In this document: positions 53,476 to 64,000 of the stretch, in pieces
How positions within the stretch are numbered: position 1 is the first letter of the stretch
How the letters are laid out: the number at the start of each line of letters is the position of its first letter
From: Cryptomeria japonica
Lineage: Eukaryota > Streptophyta > Pinopsida > Cupressales > Cupressaceae
Length of the DNA stretch: 64,000 nucleotides
Reading direction: 5' to 3'
NCBI RefSeq assembly: GCF_030272615.1
Contig: NC_081410.1
Location: forward strand, 140,532,849 to 140,596,848
Made by a program: the position numbers and the translations under genes
Notes under the pieces: generated by a model
Databases searched by the model: none
Told to the model about the DNA's origin: nothing
The model's input: the letters and a program-made list of their open reading frames with translations, nothing else

Positions 53476-54739
53476 TGTTAGTATTTAATCGGTGACTAAG
53501 AGTGGGGGCTGAACCAGTTAAAGCAATTTACTCATAATTCAACAAATCAAAATAACCGATCTACAACTATCTGTTGCATTGTCTTAAACATTGTGTAAAT
53601 CATGAAAGCAAATAACATCATAGAAAAGAGATTTACATGCACACATAATTATCACATAACACAGGTAATTATACATGGAAACCCTCAGTTAGAGGGAAAA
53701 AACCATGGTGGGGATAACCCACATTCTCTCTTACTACAGTGAAGAAAGATGTCATGTTAAGAGCTTACAATCTGTTCTTTCTAAGAACATCACCTTGTTA
53801 GGATTGACTAGTATCCGATTAAGAATACCTTAGAACCTATTAAAGTTCACCTTGCTAGAGGATTTTACAACTTCATATTTGAAGTGACTCTATTAAGAGA
53901 TTTTACATGAAGAACCGATTAAGGTTCACCCTGTTAAGGGATTTACAATGCTACAATTGTTAGAAGGCAACAAAGATGAATAATCTCTTTAATGACACTA
54001 CCTCTCTCTCATAGATCCTCTTTGCATGCTCTATTCAACTGATCGGTGTCAACTTCATCGATTCATACTTGTATCTACTATACTCTGTTCTTCTCCCCCT
54101 GTGTTCACTTTCACTAATCTCTTTTCACATGAACAACAACATAATTAGAATGAACTATGTGAATATATTTTCCTTCGGTTCTGGCGCTAACTTTCCCTCC
54201 AAAACATCAGACTCAAAATTTTGTTACCGCGCCTTAAATTACTCTACAAAAATCATTCCAGGAATATCGGTCAAGACAGACGTTCATGTCGATAAGTCTG
54301 TCGGTTGATTGGAGAAGACTGTCACTTTAACTGGATTTCAACTAGATGTTTCTTGGTCTATCAATTAAGACTCCTATTATGCTAGAGCGTTGATCATATT
54401 CTACATAATTGGTTACCTCCTGTATACCGGTCTCTTATCTACTTAGTCGATTAACCTCCTGTGTGCAGATATGTTCATTACTTAGCCAGTTGACCTCCTG
54501 TGTGCCAATCTACTCACTGCTTACCCTGTCTACACATTTCTTAGCCAGTCTATACTTTGTTTAGTCGGTTAACCTCTGTATATCGGTCTACTCACTACCG
54601 ATAGAAATAAGAACTCTTGTTCTTTACCGGTTATCCTTTACTTCTTTGCCAATGGATTGTGAAGGCTTAGAAGATGATGTTACCAACAATGACAACCATT
54701 TCATTCACTGGTCATATAAAATGCACCAAAATGCCAACA
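53476..54739 (-). repeat. Solo LTR S2 (copia type)
   Basis: Minus strand TGTTGGCATTTTGG...AATACTAACA, 1264 bp, flanked by GCCTA (53471-53475) and ACCTA (54740-54744), 4 of 5 bases. Contains the shared motif (plus TGGAAACCC...GGGAAAAAACCATGG at about 53673-53707) and on the minus strand the small inverted-repeat array, e.g. GAACCttaatcGGTTC (53912-53927). Start resembles the copia-4 LTR. No internal region, hence solo. Confidence 0.87.
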
Positions 54740-54744
54740 ACCTA

Positions 54745-55214
54745 GTCCCAAAAATTTAGGCTGAACTTTTAGGAACGAGTTCTAAACATCTTATTTTTTC
54801 CCAAATATTAGTTTGCGGCTCCATGGGATATTTGTAGAAATCTAGTTGCAATGATTTACTTCAATTATTCAGTATTTTCCTAAATTTACAATTATCAATA
54901 AATTTCAACTTTCAACTTAGAAAAATGGAAAACCCTAATCCAGGTGAATCTAATCAAACTTTTAACCCTTTCCTCATTTGGATTGTGGCTAGATCTATTA
55001 GGTTCACCCCTCTTTCTTATTTTTTTGGTTAATTTGGATTATTAATGGTTTTATTATTTTAATTAACCCTAATTACAAATTACACCATTACATCTTCTTT
55101 TTGTGTGCAGATGATAGGTTCAGGGGTTGTAAATCTAGAATTAGGTAGAGTAGATAGATACAATCATATCCATCTTTTGCAGTCACAAAAAGCATAGGAT
55201 AGGGTCACTCCACA
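54745..55214. other. Non-coding AT-rich spacer
   Basis: No open frame of note, no repeat recognised. A pyrimidine tract followed by GTGCAG near 55110 looks like a splice acceptor but nothing around it supports an exon. Confidence 0.6.
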
Positions 55215-56037
55215 TGTAATGCCTTGCTAAGGAACCCCATAGGACAATAGCTAAATAATCAAGCAATTATTATTTTTTTAAACAAATTTCATAACATTAC
55301 TAACTTGTCATGATTTCAAATACAACATTTTCATATGTGAAAGATAATATTTCTCCTAACTAGTCCTCTTGCAAGTTCCCTCATATTGATACCATACAAT
55401 GCTACAACATACTAAGGTGTAAGAATCAAATCTAATCTAACCATTACATAAGATTTAATGCCTTAACATAAATAAATTAATCTTAATATAGAAAAGATAA
55501 CATATAAGAACTAAGCATCATGATTACTCCTAGGAGCTAGGTTCATTTTAAATCCCAAAATCCAAATGTTCCTAAGATTACTTTCCACATTATCATATAA
55601 CCATAGTAACCAAACTTAAATAAATAAAACTATGCTCCTGAAACATCATTTTATGCATTATAATTAACATCTTACTCACTAAGAATTTAATCATTCATAA
55701 GGGATAGATGGTACCAATGTTGTACTATCTAAACTCATAATTTAATCGCATTATTAACGTCATTACATTAAAATTACATTATATCTTCCTCTCAAGAGAG
55801 TGTTCTTATTACATAATGACCATAAATGTAAACATATTCTAAATACATGAATGAATCATTACATAAGAGAATACAACTTGCATCATGATTTTAAGGTACT
55901 TGCAATGAAGAAGGCATAGTCCATCCATGAAGCTCATGAACATATCACCAAAATCCCAATAGAATAAAGAATCAACCACTTGACCATGATGAAGCCAAAG
56001 GTCCACCCCTCGTGCTTTGAAGAATGACATAACACCC
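55215..56037 (-). repeat. Gypsy-3-family LTR fragment
   Basis: Starts TGTAATGCC on the plus strand as at 47620 and parallels that LTR in blocks up to about 56030 (CAAAATCCCAATAGAATAAAGAATCAACCA). Ends where gypsy-4 begins at 56038, so gypsy-4 is probably inserted in it. Confidence 0.75.
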
Positions 56038-57423
56038 CGTAGACGTATAAATCTAGCCACATATTAAATAAATATTTAATATTTATTTAATTCATTAAAT
56101 TCAGATTCCTCTTTTATTAATTTTTCCACTTTCATCTATTTGGTTAAATAAATTATTCAATTTATTTAATTAAATTCATCTAACCATTTTCTAGCCTTTA
56201 ATTAAACAAAACACTTTATTTAATTAAAACCCTTTCACATTTAATTAAAAATCCCCTTCCAATTTAAATAAATCAAAATTTTATTTAAATTAGGTTAGTT
56301 GTCATTTACTTTTTGGAATAAATCACTATATTTCAAAATTAAAATCCAAAAATACCTCCCACTTGCATTCTACTAACAAATCCACTTGCATGAATAATCC
56401 TCTTCTAGAGCCTTCTATATTCTTCTAATCATCCTAATTATACTAATTCATGTCTTAAACATTTGCACATTCCTTAAGAGAAGTCACTTCTCAAAAATGC
56501 CTCAAAGTCTTTGAAATTTATTGAAGGCTTTGTGTCTTCAACAAGTTAACCTTCAAAGTTTCCTAACCTTTAATGGTTAATCCAACCTCAACCCATGGCT
56601 AGAGACTTTCCCTCTAACTTAACCCTCAATTAACCTAGGGGTCTCATCAAGCACTCATTGTTTTGACCCTAGTTATCTTATTAACCCTTTCACAAGAGTT
56701 TACCCTTTGGGTAAAAGCCTTATCCACTGGTTAACCGTAACCTAACCCTAACCACATCCTCCTAGGGTGAGCCTCATTTCTTCTCAAGCATTTAATCCCT
56801 CTTACATCCCTTCTCAAGTTATCTCTTGTTGACAATTGTCACCATTTCATTGGTGAAAATTGTAAACATGGAATGAGTAAGTTTCAATCCTAACCCTTGT
56901 TAATATTATTGAATCTTAACCATCCCTTTCCCTATTTCTTCTATAAGTAGGACTCCTTTTCTTCATTCACAATATCCAAGTTTTTATGCATCTACATTAT
57001 AGTCTAATTATATCAAGCATTTTAGCCTCTCCTTCATAATAGCATTAAATAATCATTTAGGAGCATTTTAATCATGAATCATGTTAGCATAGCTAATTAG
57101 TTTCATTGTCATATCAACTTCATCATAGCTTAAAATCATATATTAATAAGCTTTATTAGATCTAGAATGCATTGCATATAGATCATTACCATTCACTATC
57201 ACTCATTCTTGGAGTTGTCATTCCTAAGTCATTTTCTCAATGATCTGAGAGCAACCATTGACTTGAGGGATCATGTGAGATAGAGAGCAATGAGACACAT
57301 CTTGGGAAGTTAACTTGTTTAAATTAGTTTAAGCTTAGTTAGTCTTTGTACTCAAAATTTTTATTGGTATGCCAGCTTTTGATCTCAATTTTCATATTTT
57401 GATCACACTAAATCTTGCATACA
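56038..57423 (+). repeat. Gypsy-4 5' LTR
   Basis: 1386 bp, start CGTAGAC (expected TGTAGAC, as in S1), end TTGCATACA. TATA-like TTCTATAAGTAGG at 56938-56950. Contains CTCAATGATCTGAGAG at about 57237. Homologous in inverse orientation with S1. Confidence 0.83.
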
Positions 57424-57427
57424 TTTT

Positions 57428-57445
57428 TGGCGCCCACTGTGGGGC
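57428..57445 (+). other. PBS of gypsy-4 (tRNA-Lys)
   Basis: TGGCGCCCACTGTGGGGC, complementary to the 3' end of plant tRNA-Lys(CUU) with one mismatch, four bases after the LTR end. Distinct from the initiator tRNA-Met sites of every other element here. Confidence 0.88.
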
Positions 57446-60228
57446 ACTTCCCCAAATCTAATATCATTTTTCTTGCAGGTTGAAAAGATAACGTCAAAAC
57501 ACCAAAATAGCACTTATGTGGGATTCCCTATCACATCCATACAATTTTGCAGCACATATAGCTCATTGTTTAGCGCATAATAACCTTATTTTAGAGCTTG
57601 GTTTTCTTCGATCCTTTAGCATGTTAGGGTACCATTCTAGCACATATAAGCATCAATATAGCGCATTTCTGTTGTCTTTTAACACTTCTGTTGCATTTTT
57701 TAGGGCATACAATCTATATTTTAGTGCATTAAAACAGAGAACGGGAAATCTTATAACTGATCGAAGATTAGGCTTGTGAAGCCCACCATCAAAATTTGAT
57801 TTTGCTAACTGACTATTTGGAGGTTCTGACAGTTGTTTGCAGGGTCAAAAGGAGCTAGATTAGTTTTATTTACTTTACTTTTTTTCAAAAGTTGGTAAAA
57901 AGAACTCATTTTTCTTCTTTTCTTGCAAAAGGCTTAAAACAAACTTCATATTCATTTTAGTGCTTAAAAATAAACTTCACACTTTTTTAAGTGCTTAAAA
58001 CGAACTTCATTTTTCTTTCTTCCAAGGATAAAATGAACAACAAATTGGACTTCCTTTTTTTGAAAAAATAGGTCATACTTCTTTTGGGCTCTTAAAAAGA
58101 ACAAAACAAACTTTAGGTTCTACAAGGTAAAAAGAACAAGCCATTTATGATTTCAGTAACAAAAGAACAAACCACTTCAAAGTTAAACTTTTCCTTTCAA
58201 AGTTGAAACCGTTGTTATCAATTTGATGATTTACTTTTGTTGGCAAGGATTTACTTTCAAAAGTTCAAGTTTTACTATCTTTTCACACATTGCTATCTTG
58301 GTTTAAAAAGAACCAAGTGTATTTTGGAGCAACATCTTCAAGGTAGCTTTTAGAAAATAATTGCGATATTGGCTAAAAAGGAATGTATTTTGTGTTTCGA
58401 AGGTGTTAGGTATATACTCTCCCCTTAATTGGGTGATCAAAAAGCCAAAAACACCTTTACTTTGTTTCTTTCAATTTAGCAAATAAGATACATCCTTTAG
58501 TAGGCTTTCCCTCCCGAGGTGCCTATAAGGCCAGTGTGAGGTGAACAAACTAAGTGGGGAATGACTTTATTGCCAAGTATTCCAACCCACTATAATCAAA
58601 TGTGGAGGCTAATGAAAATCCCCTCCAATGATTTTTCTCAATGATTATCCTTCCCCCAGTATCCTTGTGATACGTAAAGCCTTTGTTCTAAAGGTTGGGA
58701 AGCCTCTTGAGGGAGTTTATCACTAAAGACCGAATGGAAGCCTGATTATGAACTTTAGAACTAGAAGCCTCTTTGTGTCAGTTTTACCAAACATTTATAA
58801 TATCATAGTGCAAGGTTGGGGAAGAATCCGCCCCCACGACATTCACCATATATCTCCCAAGAAAATGATCCAATTGAGGAGCAATCTTCTTTCGTTCAAA
58901 TTCTGGACAAAGGCAAAAAAATGGGTGCACCTTAGGGTGTGATAGGGTTGTTTGAGGTGAAGAAGTATCCAGTATGGGGTATTGATATTTTAAATGACCT
59001 TTGAGAATAGAGAGGTCTATCTGATGTGTATTTATTGTGAAAACTCATTAAAAAAATAAGGATTTGAAAATATCCTATTGAACATACACTATCTGTTTAG
59101 CATAGACAAACTGTTTTGCTTCTATCTACTATGTTTTCAAATCATCTTTTAGAGGATCAGCCATCAAAACGCTAGAATTGTTTTAAATTTTTTATAAAAA
59201 TCATCAAACAGAGAAAACCAGGGCAGCATAGTGCATTGAGAGTCCATATTAGCATATCTACTAGTAGCACGTACAAACCAAATAATAGCACTTTAGAAGA
59301 TCATATTAGCGCATAGCAAAAATCAACATTTTTGCTGTCAACAAACACAAGATAGGGCATATCAAGGAAAACATAGCGCATGTGAGCATCATTGTAGCAC
59401 TTTGGGTTCATATTTTAGCGCATATCAAAAAGCATGCAAAACAAAGAACAGTTTATCAACAATTTTGAAAATTTAACCCCATTTTCAGATACTGTTTTGG
59501 GTCCACTGTCAAAACTAGCTTGAACAAAAGAAATTTTATCAAAGCAGTATCATTTCATGATTTTAGTTTCACATTTCAATAATATCGACATCAGAAACTG
59601 AGTTGAGTTATCCAAAGTTAGTCAAAACACATGAAGTTTCCAAAATCAAAGATATATCATTCTTTATCAGGAAACTTTATCATATCCTTTCGGACATACT
59701 TAGTCATATCAATAGGGGCATATCAAATATTCTATTTGATTGAGTAAACTTAGATACCAAAACCAAAAGAATTTTGTCAACCAAAGAACTAAACTTTTAT
59801 CACTTGTATGACCACTTCTTAATAGTTACAAAGAAGGAATCTTCATCAAAAAATTGATTTGAAGAGAAATCAACCAAGCCAGGAGAAAATCTTAAAAAGA
59901 AGAAAATTTCTCTACATAAACCATAAACTCTTCCTAAAACATTGAACTTTCTTACACCGCTTTCATACCTATCTATGCGGTAAAGGAACAGAATTTGACA
60001 AGGAAACTTTGTAAGCACATGCCTTTGAACAAAAATCAATATTCTCTCAATGTCTCAACCAAGGAGGAAAAGTCAATTTATGTTATATTCCTAAGGATCC
60101 AGTCACATATTAAGTCAACTTAAGTCATGCCAGTTTCTACATGATCCCATAAAAACATTGAGTGGGACTAAGAGCTTGAATCAACCATGAGACACTAAGA
60201 AGTCAACATTTGGAAAAACTACCTAAAT
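57446..60228 (+). other. Gypsy-4 leader with dispersed TAGCGCAT motif
   Basis: No credible long frame. The octamer TAGCGCAT occurs at 57571, 57659, 59307, 59374 and 59416, with near variants (TAGTGCAT, AGGGCAT, AGCACAT) around them, in two clusters (57550-57730 and 59225-59425). The leader also has runs of AAA-GAAC-type text (57890-58340). Confidence 0.65.
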
Positions 60229-61577
60229 ATGGATGAAGAAGAAATAACAGATGAAGTTATTGAAGAGGCACAATAGGACCATGGCCTACACAAACTTCTA
60301 GAGAAACTCATCAAAACTGACAAACAAAAATACTTCCTCCTATCTAGCAAAGGTATCAAAATCCCTATGGATTTTGACATAGATCAACCAAAACAAACTG
60401 AGAGCATCAAAAAGACAAAATCAAGAGAACACACCTCTAACACTGATCATGACAATACGCATGATCATGGTGATACCAATGACCAAGATGACACTAATAA
60501 TCAAGGTGACACCAATGATCGAGATAGAAATAATAGAAACAATCCCCTTAGTACACTTACGCAATGACTACAAGTGCTTCAACAATAAATGGAAGACATG
60601 CAACAAGGAACTACCACACGATATTCCTTAGAGGATATTTTTCCTTATCCATTTGATTGAAGTCTAAACATGGGACCATTCCCACCAAACTCTGAACTAC
60701 CAAAGTATGAAAAATACAATGGTAAAAGTGATCCTCATGATCACATAAGGGAATTTTTCACAATGAGCTTGGATTTTGCCCACAATAACACTTACATGAT
60801 GAGGTTATTTCCAAGAAGCCTAGTGGGACAAATGATGGAATGGCTTTCAAAAATCACACCTCCCTTCAGATCATTTGAAGAGTTGGTGAACAAGTTTGTT
60901 TCCCAATATTCATATAACTTTCAACACGAGGTTACCTTGCTTGATCTTTGCAACACAAAACAAAAGAGCAATGAATCATTCATGATGTTTTTACAAAGAT
61001 GGAGATGAATGATCTCTAGATATCCCTAAACCATACCTAAAAAGGAGAAAATGAAAATCTTAATAGATAATCTTAATGACAAGATGAGATATCAACTTAA
61101 ACTACAATGTCTACCTAGTTTTAAAAACTTGATCAAAACTGGCATCCAAATAGAAGAAGCCTCAATCAAAGGGGGAACTTTGAGGTTATCTAAAGAAGGT
61201 ACTATTTCATCAAACAATATCTATAACAACAATTACTACAACAACTCAGACAAATCCAAATTTTGCACAAGAAATAAGAATATCGTCAATGATGGTGTAG
61301 TTGATGCTAACAATGTTAAAACAAAATGACTGATATTAAACTTATCTGGTATTACTCCACCAACAAACACTCAAGGAAATACCAATCAAAGAACCAACAA
61401 TCTAGGAATAAAAAATCAAGGAAACATGAACCAAGGGAACAACAATCAAGGAAACAACACTAACACAAAACCGACACCAAATCGATGAAAGTTTGTACCT
61501 TTAGGACAAATCCTTGAATCAGCATTTCGAGAACTATTGTCAAATAAACTCATTACATTGCCAAACACAAAGGATTT
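60229..61577 (+). pseudogene. Gypsy-4 gag
   Basis: Start ATG 60229 (MDEEEITDEVIEEAQ). One frame to 61577 with about eight stops and no frameshift. An Asp/Asn/Thr-rich repeat (60430-60545, open 60367-60567), then the gag core: open 60670-61008 with LPKYEKYNGKSDPHDHI, MMEWLSKITPPFRSFEELVN and FMMFLQRWR, open 61051-61329 with LNDKMRYQLKLQ. An Asn/Gln-rich stretch and FVPLGQILESAFRELLS follow. Interrupted at 61578. Confidence 0.88.
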
Positions 61578-61675
61578 TGGTGCAGGAGCACCTCTTCAAC
61601 AAGACAATCATGGATCTGAGGATGAAGACTAGGATAATAGTGTTTGTCTTAGTGTCTTGTGTTTATGCAAGTTTC
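61578..61675 (+). repeat. Start of a chromovirus-1-type LTR
   Basis: 98 bp from TGGTGCAGGAGCACCTC to GCAAGTTTC, nearly identical to the minus strand of 8587-8490. It begins exactly at the LTR terminus, so it is an insertion in gypsy-4 gag, with 5-bp left flank GATTT at 61573-61577. Cut by copia-4; the rest should lie beyond the window. Confidence 0.9.
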
Positions 61676-62736
61676 TGTTGGTATTTTGGTATGGTTTTGT
61701 CATTGATGTCAACACCTACTAAACACTTATCAACTCTGGCACTTTGGAGAATTAGCAACATTCACTGGCAAGCAAGTGACTCATGCACAGTCACCGATAT
61801 CTGGTACATCAGCAAGATATAATGATCACCGACACTTGGCATAATGTGGAAAACACTTGGTAATGTTGAAAACATCATTTTGACATCTTGTTTTGGAGAA
61901 TTGGTTATTGGTATATTCACACTTGCATATTTGCTATTACTGGCAAATAGGTCCAGGGTATACACTGGTAGGTTTATCTTTTCCAGATTAGCTTGACACA
62001 CTTTGGAGATGATTAATTATTGTTGTAAATGCATTAAGTTGACATGTTCAATTGGTTATTACATTATATATTGTTTTGTTTGTAAAATGTTTTTATTGTA
62101 ATATCTTGTAGAGTCGGCCTACTAAAATTGGTCTTAGGTTATGGTATAAATGTAAGATCTTATTTGTAAGATCAAAGGTGGAATGCGAAAAAGGATTGTG
62201 TGAAGGTATATGTGAGAATAAGCAGAGCTATACACGTAGACATAATTTGAAGATTGAAGGAGGGTTTTTGTGAAGACAATCAGAACTACACCGGTACTAA
62301 ATCCAGCATATGAAGATGCTATTTTGTGCAGTACATTCTTATTGGATTTAACCATCCAACTATAGTAAGTGTGACTCCCATTTTGTGATTGAGCAGTGAG
62401 CTCTAGGCACTTGGCCTTTCTGCATGTGCAGACCCCATTTATGTACACTTACTATCTGCAGTAGTATCATCTGATTGTGGGTAAGGTTTCCCATCATGGT
62501 TTTTCCCCTTACAGGGTTTCCACATACAAATATTGGTGTTATGTGTTGTGGATGACTTTGTCTTTATATTTCATACCCTAGTCCTTACCGGTATAGCAAT
62601 TAACTATTAAATCTATCTACTGGCATATTAAACTAGTTTACTGGTATTAAGCATTAAGTTGGTTAAGCTGTTTTTGGTTTGAATTTATTAGACAACTGAT
62701 TCACCCCCTCCTCTCAGTTGTCTCTGGGACCTAACA
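61676..62736 (+). repeat. Copia-4 5' LTR
   Basis: 1061 bp, TGTTGGTATTTTGG...GACCTAACA. Shared motif ATGGTTTTTCCCC...GGGTTTCCACA at 62497-62524, TTCACCCCCTCCTCTCAG at 62700-62717. Related to LTR-X and S2. Confidence 0.93.
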
Positions 62737-62738
62737 AT

Positions 62739-62750
62739 TGGTATCAGAGC
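62739..62750 (+). other. PBS of copia-4 (initiator tRNA-Met)
   Basis: TGGTATCAGAGC, perfect, two bases after the LTR. Confidence 0.95.
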
Positions 62751-62792
62751 TTAGTCCTCTTTTGCATAAGTTTAACAGCTTGAAGAGATCCA

Positions 62793-64000
62793 ATGTCTAC
62801 TAACTATTTCAAAAGGACAGTCCTAAATTTGATAGAACCAACTATGGCATATGAAAGATCAGAATGGAGACACATCTAAATTGCATTAGAAAGGACATCT
62901 AGGATGTTACAAAGAATGGTTATACTACTCCTACTCAGAGTCAGCCCACTCCACCCAACTTGACTAAAGATGAGGAAAATGATTGCAAAGCAAGAGAAGC
63001 ACTTTTGAGCGCATTATCAGATCAACAAATCATGGGACTATCATATAGGTCTACTGCTAAAGCTATTTGGGATCATTTGGAAATACTAAATAAAGGAGAT
63101 TCCAAAGTCAAAGTTGCAAAACTTGAAAGCTTCCGGGTTAGGTATGAACATCTGAAAATGGAAGAAGATGAAAGGATTTCTGCTTTTATGGAAAAAGTAA
63201 ATGAGATTGTTTTAGGTATTAAATGTTGTGGAGGAACCTTAAGTGAGGATGAAATTGTTTCAAAAGTTTTAATAGGATTGCCAGTGGTATATAAAATGAA
63301 AGCCACTACTATAAATGAGTTAAGAACAATGCATAATACAACAGTAACTAGGGATGCATTGGTTGGGAAACTTTTAGCTTTTGAAACTGAAGAATTTGGT
63401 CATGTTGCTACTATAAAGACAGATTTGGCATTTAAAGCATCAACATCATCTGCTCCATCATTTGACAAATCTGATTGGAAATCCTTTTATGCAAGAGAAC
63501 TTGAAGAAAGTAGGAAAGAGAATGAAGAACTTGAAGAACTTGAAGCACTATTTGCAAGGAAAATGCCTAAAGGTCCAGTTGGAAGTAAGTATGAAGGTGA
63601 AGCACCCTTTAAATGTTTTAACTGCAATAAGATTGGTCATATGGCTTCAAGATGCCCTGATAGACATGCTAGACTTAGAGAAGAAGCAAGAAGAACATAC
63701 AAGCCTAACCCTGAATATCAGAGATACAAATTTAACAAGAATAAAGAAAAATCTTGTTACATTGCTAATGAAGGTGTGACTGATGATTCTGATGAGGATC
63801 TGACAAACAATGGATGGGGTTTTGTTGCTATAACAGAAGATCAACCGGCACCTACTACTCAACCAGTAGTACAAGCCTTGGTAGCTAAAGTTGAAGTAAA
63901 GGATGAATGGATCATTGATTCAGGATGCTCACATCATATGACAGGAGACAAAGGTAAATTCTTGAACTTTCAAGAATACAATGAAGGCTTAGTGAGATTT
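62793..64000 (+). CDS. Copia-4 gag, nucleocapsid and protease start (open 62903-64000)
   Basis: ATG at 62793 starts the copia gag N-terminus; one frameshift (about 62820) and two stops at tryptophan positions (TGA about 62850, TAG 62900) follow. From 62903 the frame is open to the window edge (366 codons): LLSALSDQQIMGLSYRSTAK and KVAKLESFRVRYEHLKMEED of the UBN2-like gag, an acidic Glu/Leu stretch, a perfect zinc knuckle CFNCNKIGHMASRC at 63614-63655, an acidic linker, then the protease WIIDSGCSHHMTGD (DSG at 63917). Integrase and polymerase would follow outside. Confidence 0.92.

Larger units (their letters stand above)
56038..61577 (+). mobile_element. Gypsy-4: Tat/Athila/Ogre-like Ty3/gypsy element, 5' half
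   Basis: 5' LTR, tRNA-Lys PBS, a 2.8-kb leader without long reading frames and a gag frame; cut at 61577 by a chromovirus-1-type LTR. Protease, polymerase and 3' LTR would lie right of the window. The gag style (LPKYEKYNGKSDPHDHI) and long leader fit the Tat/Athila/Ogre group; which member is not clear. Confidence 0.85.
61676..64000 (+). mobile_element. Copia-4, 5' part (runs off the window)
   Basis: Complete 5' LTR, PBS, gag and the start of protease. Left flank GTTTC at 61671-61675 should reappear right of the 3' LTR outside the window. The coding part is well kept, making it one of the younger insertions, consistent with its being the innermost here. Confidence 0.93.

Noticed and set aside
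55085-55150. Pyrimidine tract plus GTGCAG as a splice acceptor of a host exon
   Set aside because: No open exon downstream and no matching donor or coding sequence.
57516-57779. 87-residue frame after the gypsy-4 PBS as an Ogre-type ORF1
   Set aside because: Much too short and built from the repeated GCGCAT text; no similarity to ORF1 that I recognise.
63462-63779. 105-residue Lys/Leu-rich plus-strand frame
   Set aside because: Shadow of the open gag frame of copia-4, which carries the zinc knuckle and protease.
1-64000. Endogenous pararetrovirus or host protein-coding gene
   Set aside because: No movement or coat protein motifs; every polymerase segment is flanked by LTR-element features. 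No frame resembles a conserved plant gene.

Overview
The window is nuclear DNA of a seed plant, made almost entirely of LTR retrotransposons inserted into one another. The AT-rich sequence, very high element density, long LTRs (about 0.8 to 2.4 kb), mixture of Ty3/gypsy and Ty1/copia lineages and absence of any recognisable host gene fit a large intergenic tract of a gymnosperm, probably a conifer. That placement is inference; the retrotransposon content is read directly from protein motifs, LTR pairs, primer-binding sites (PBS), polypurine tracts (PPT) and target-site duplications (TSD).

Left third (1-24090): a gag-only copia-type element (element A, minus strand, 9063-13552 plus split LTRs) was hit twice. 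Its 3' LTR holds a copia LTR (LTR-X, 1-712 and 8593-9062), itself split by a minus-strand chromovirus (chromovirus-1, 713-8587, TSD TTGAG). Its 5' LTR is split by a nearly complete plus-strand copia element (copia-1, 14760-22372). Element A sits inside a fragment of an unknown open reading frame, here called ORF-U copy F (23595-24090).

Middle (24091-43694): a minus-strand LTR element (element B; 3' LTR 24091-25023) carries a large decayed reading frame of unknown function (ORF-U), now in pieces at 30596-31355 and 41687-43694. It is interrupted by a gypsy element (gypsy-2, 25372-30595) and by copia-2 (31356-41686). Copia-2 contains the 3' half of copia-3 and two solo LTRs (34595-36219 and 36829-37643), each with a perfect 5-bp TSD.

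Right third (43695-64000): a truncated minus-strand Tekay/Del-like gypsy-3 with an in-frame triplication in its reverse transcriptase, its long LTR split by a solo LTR (49070-50426); an AT-rich stretch; a solo copia LTR (53476-54739); a second gypsy-3-type LTR fragment that received gypsy-4 (Tat/Athila/Ogre-like, tRNA-Lys primer, 56038-61577); and in the gag of gypsy-4 a chromovirus-1-type LTR piece which in turn received copia-4 (61676 to the end).

No element is intact. Coding regions are mostly broken by nonsense codons rather than indels, many looking like CAG to TAG changes. The signals I rate highest are ORF-U, an LTR-borne unknown frame seen in two copies; an array of small inverted repeats with a constant TAAC-type loop in several copia LTR families; a motif shared by all copia-type LTRs here whatever their family; and the nonsense-mutation pattern.
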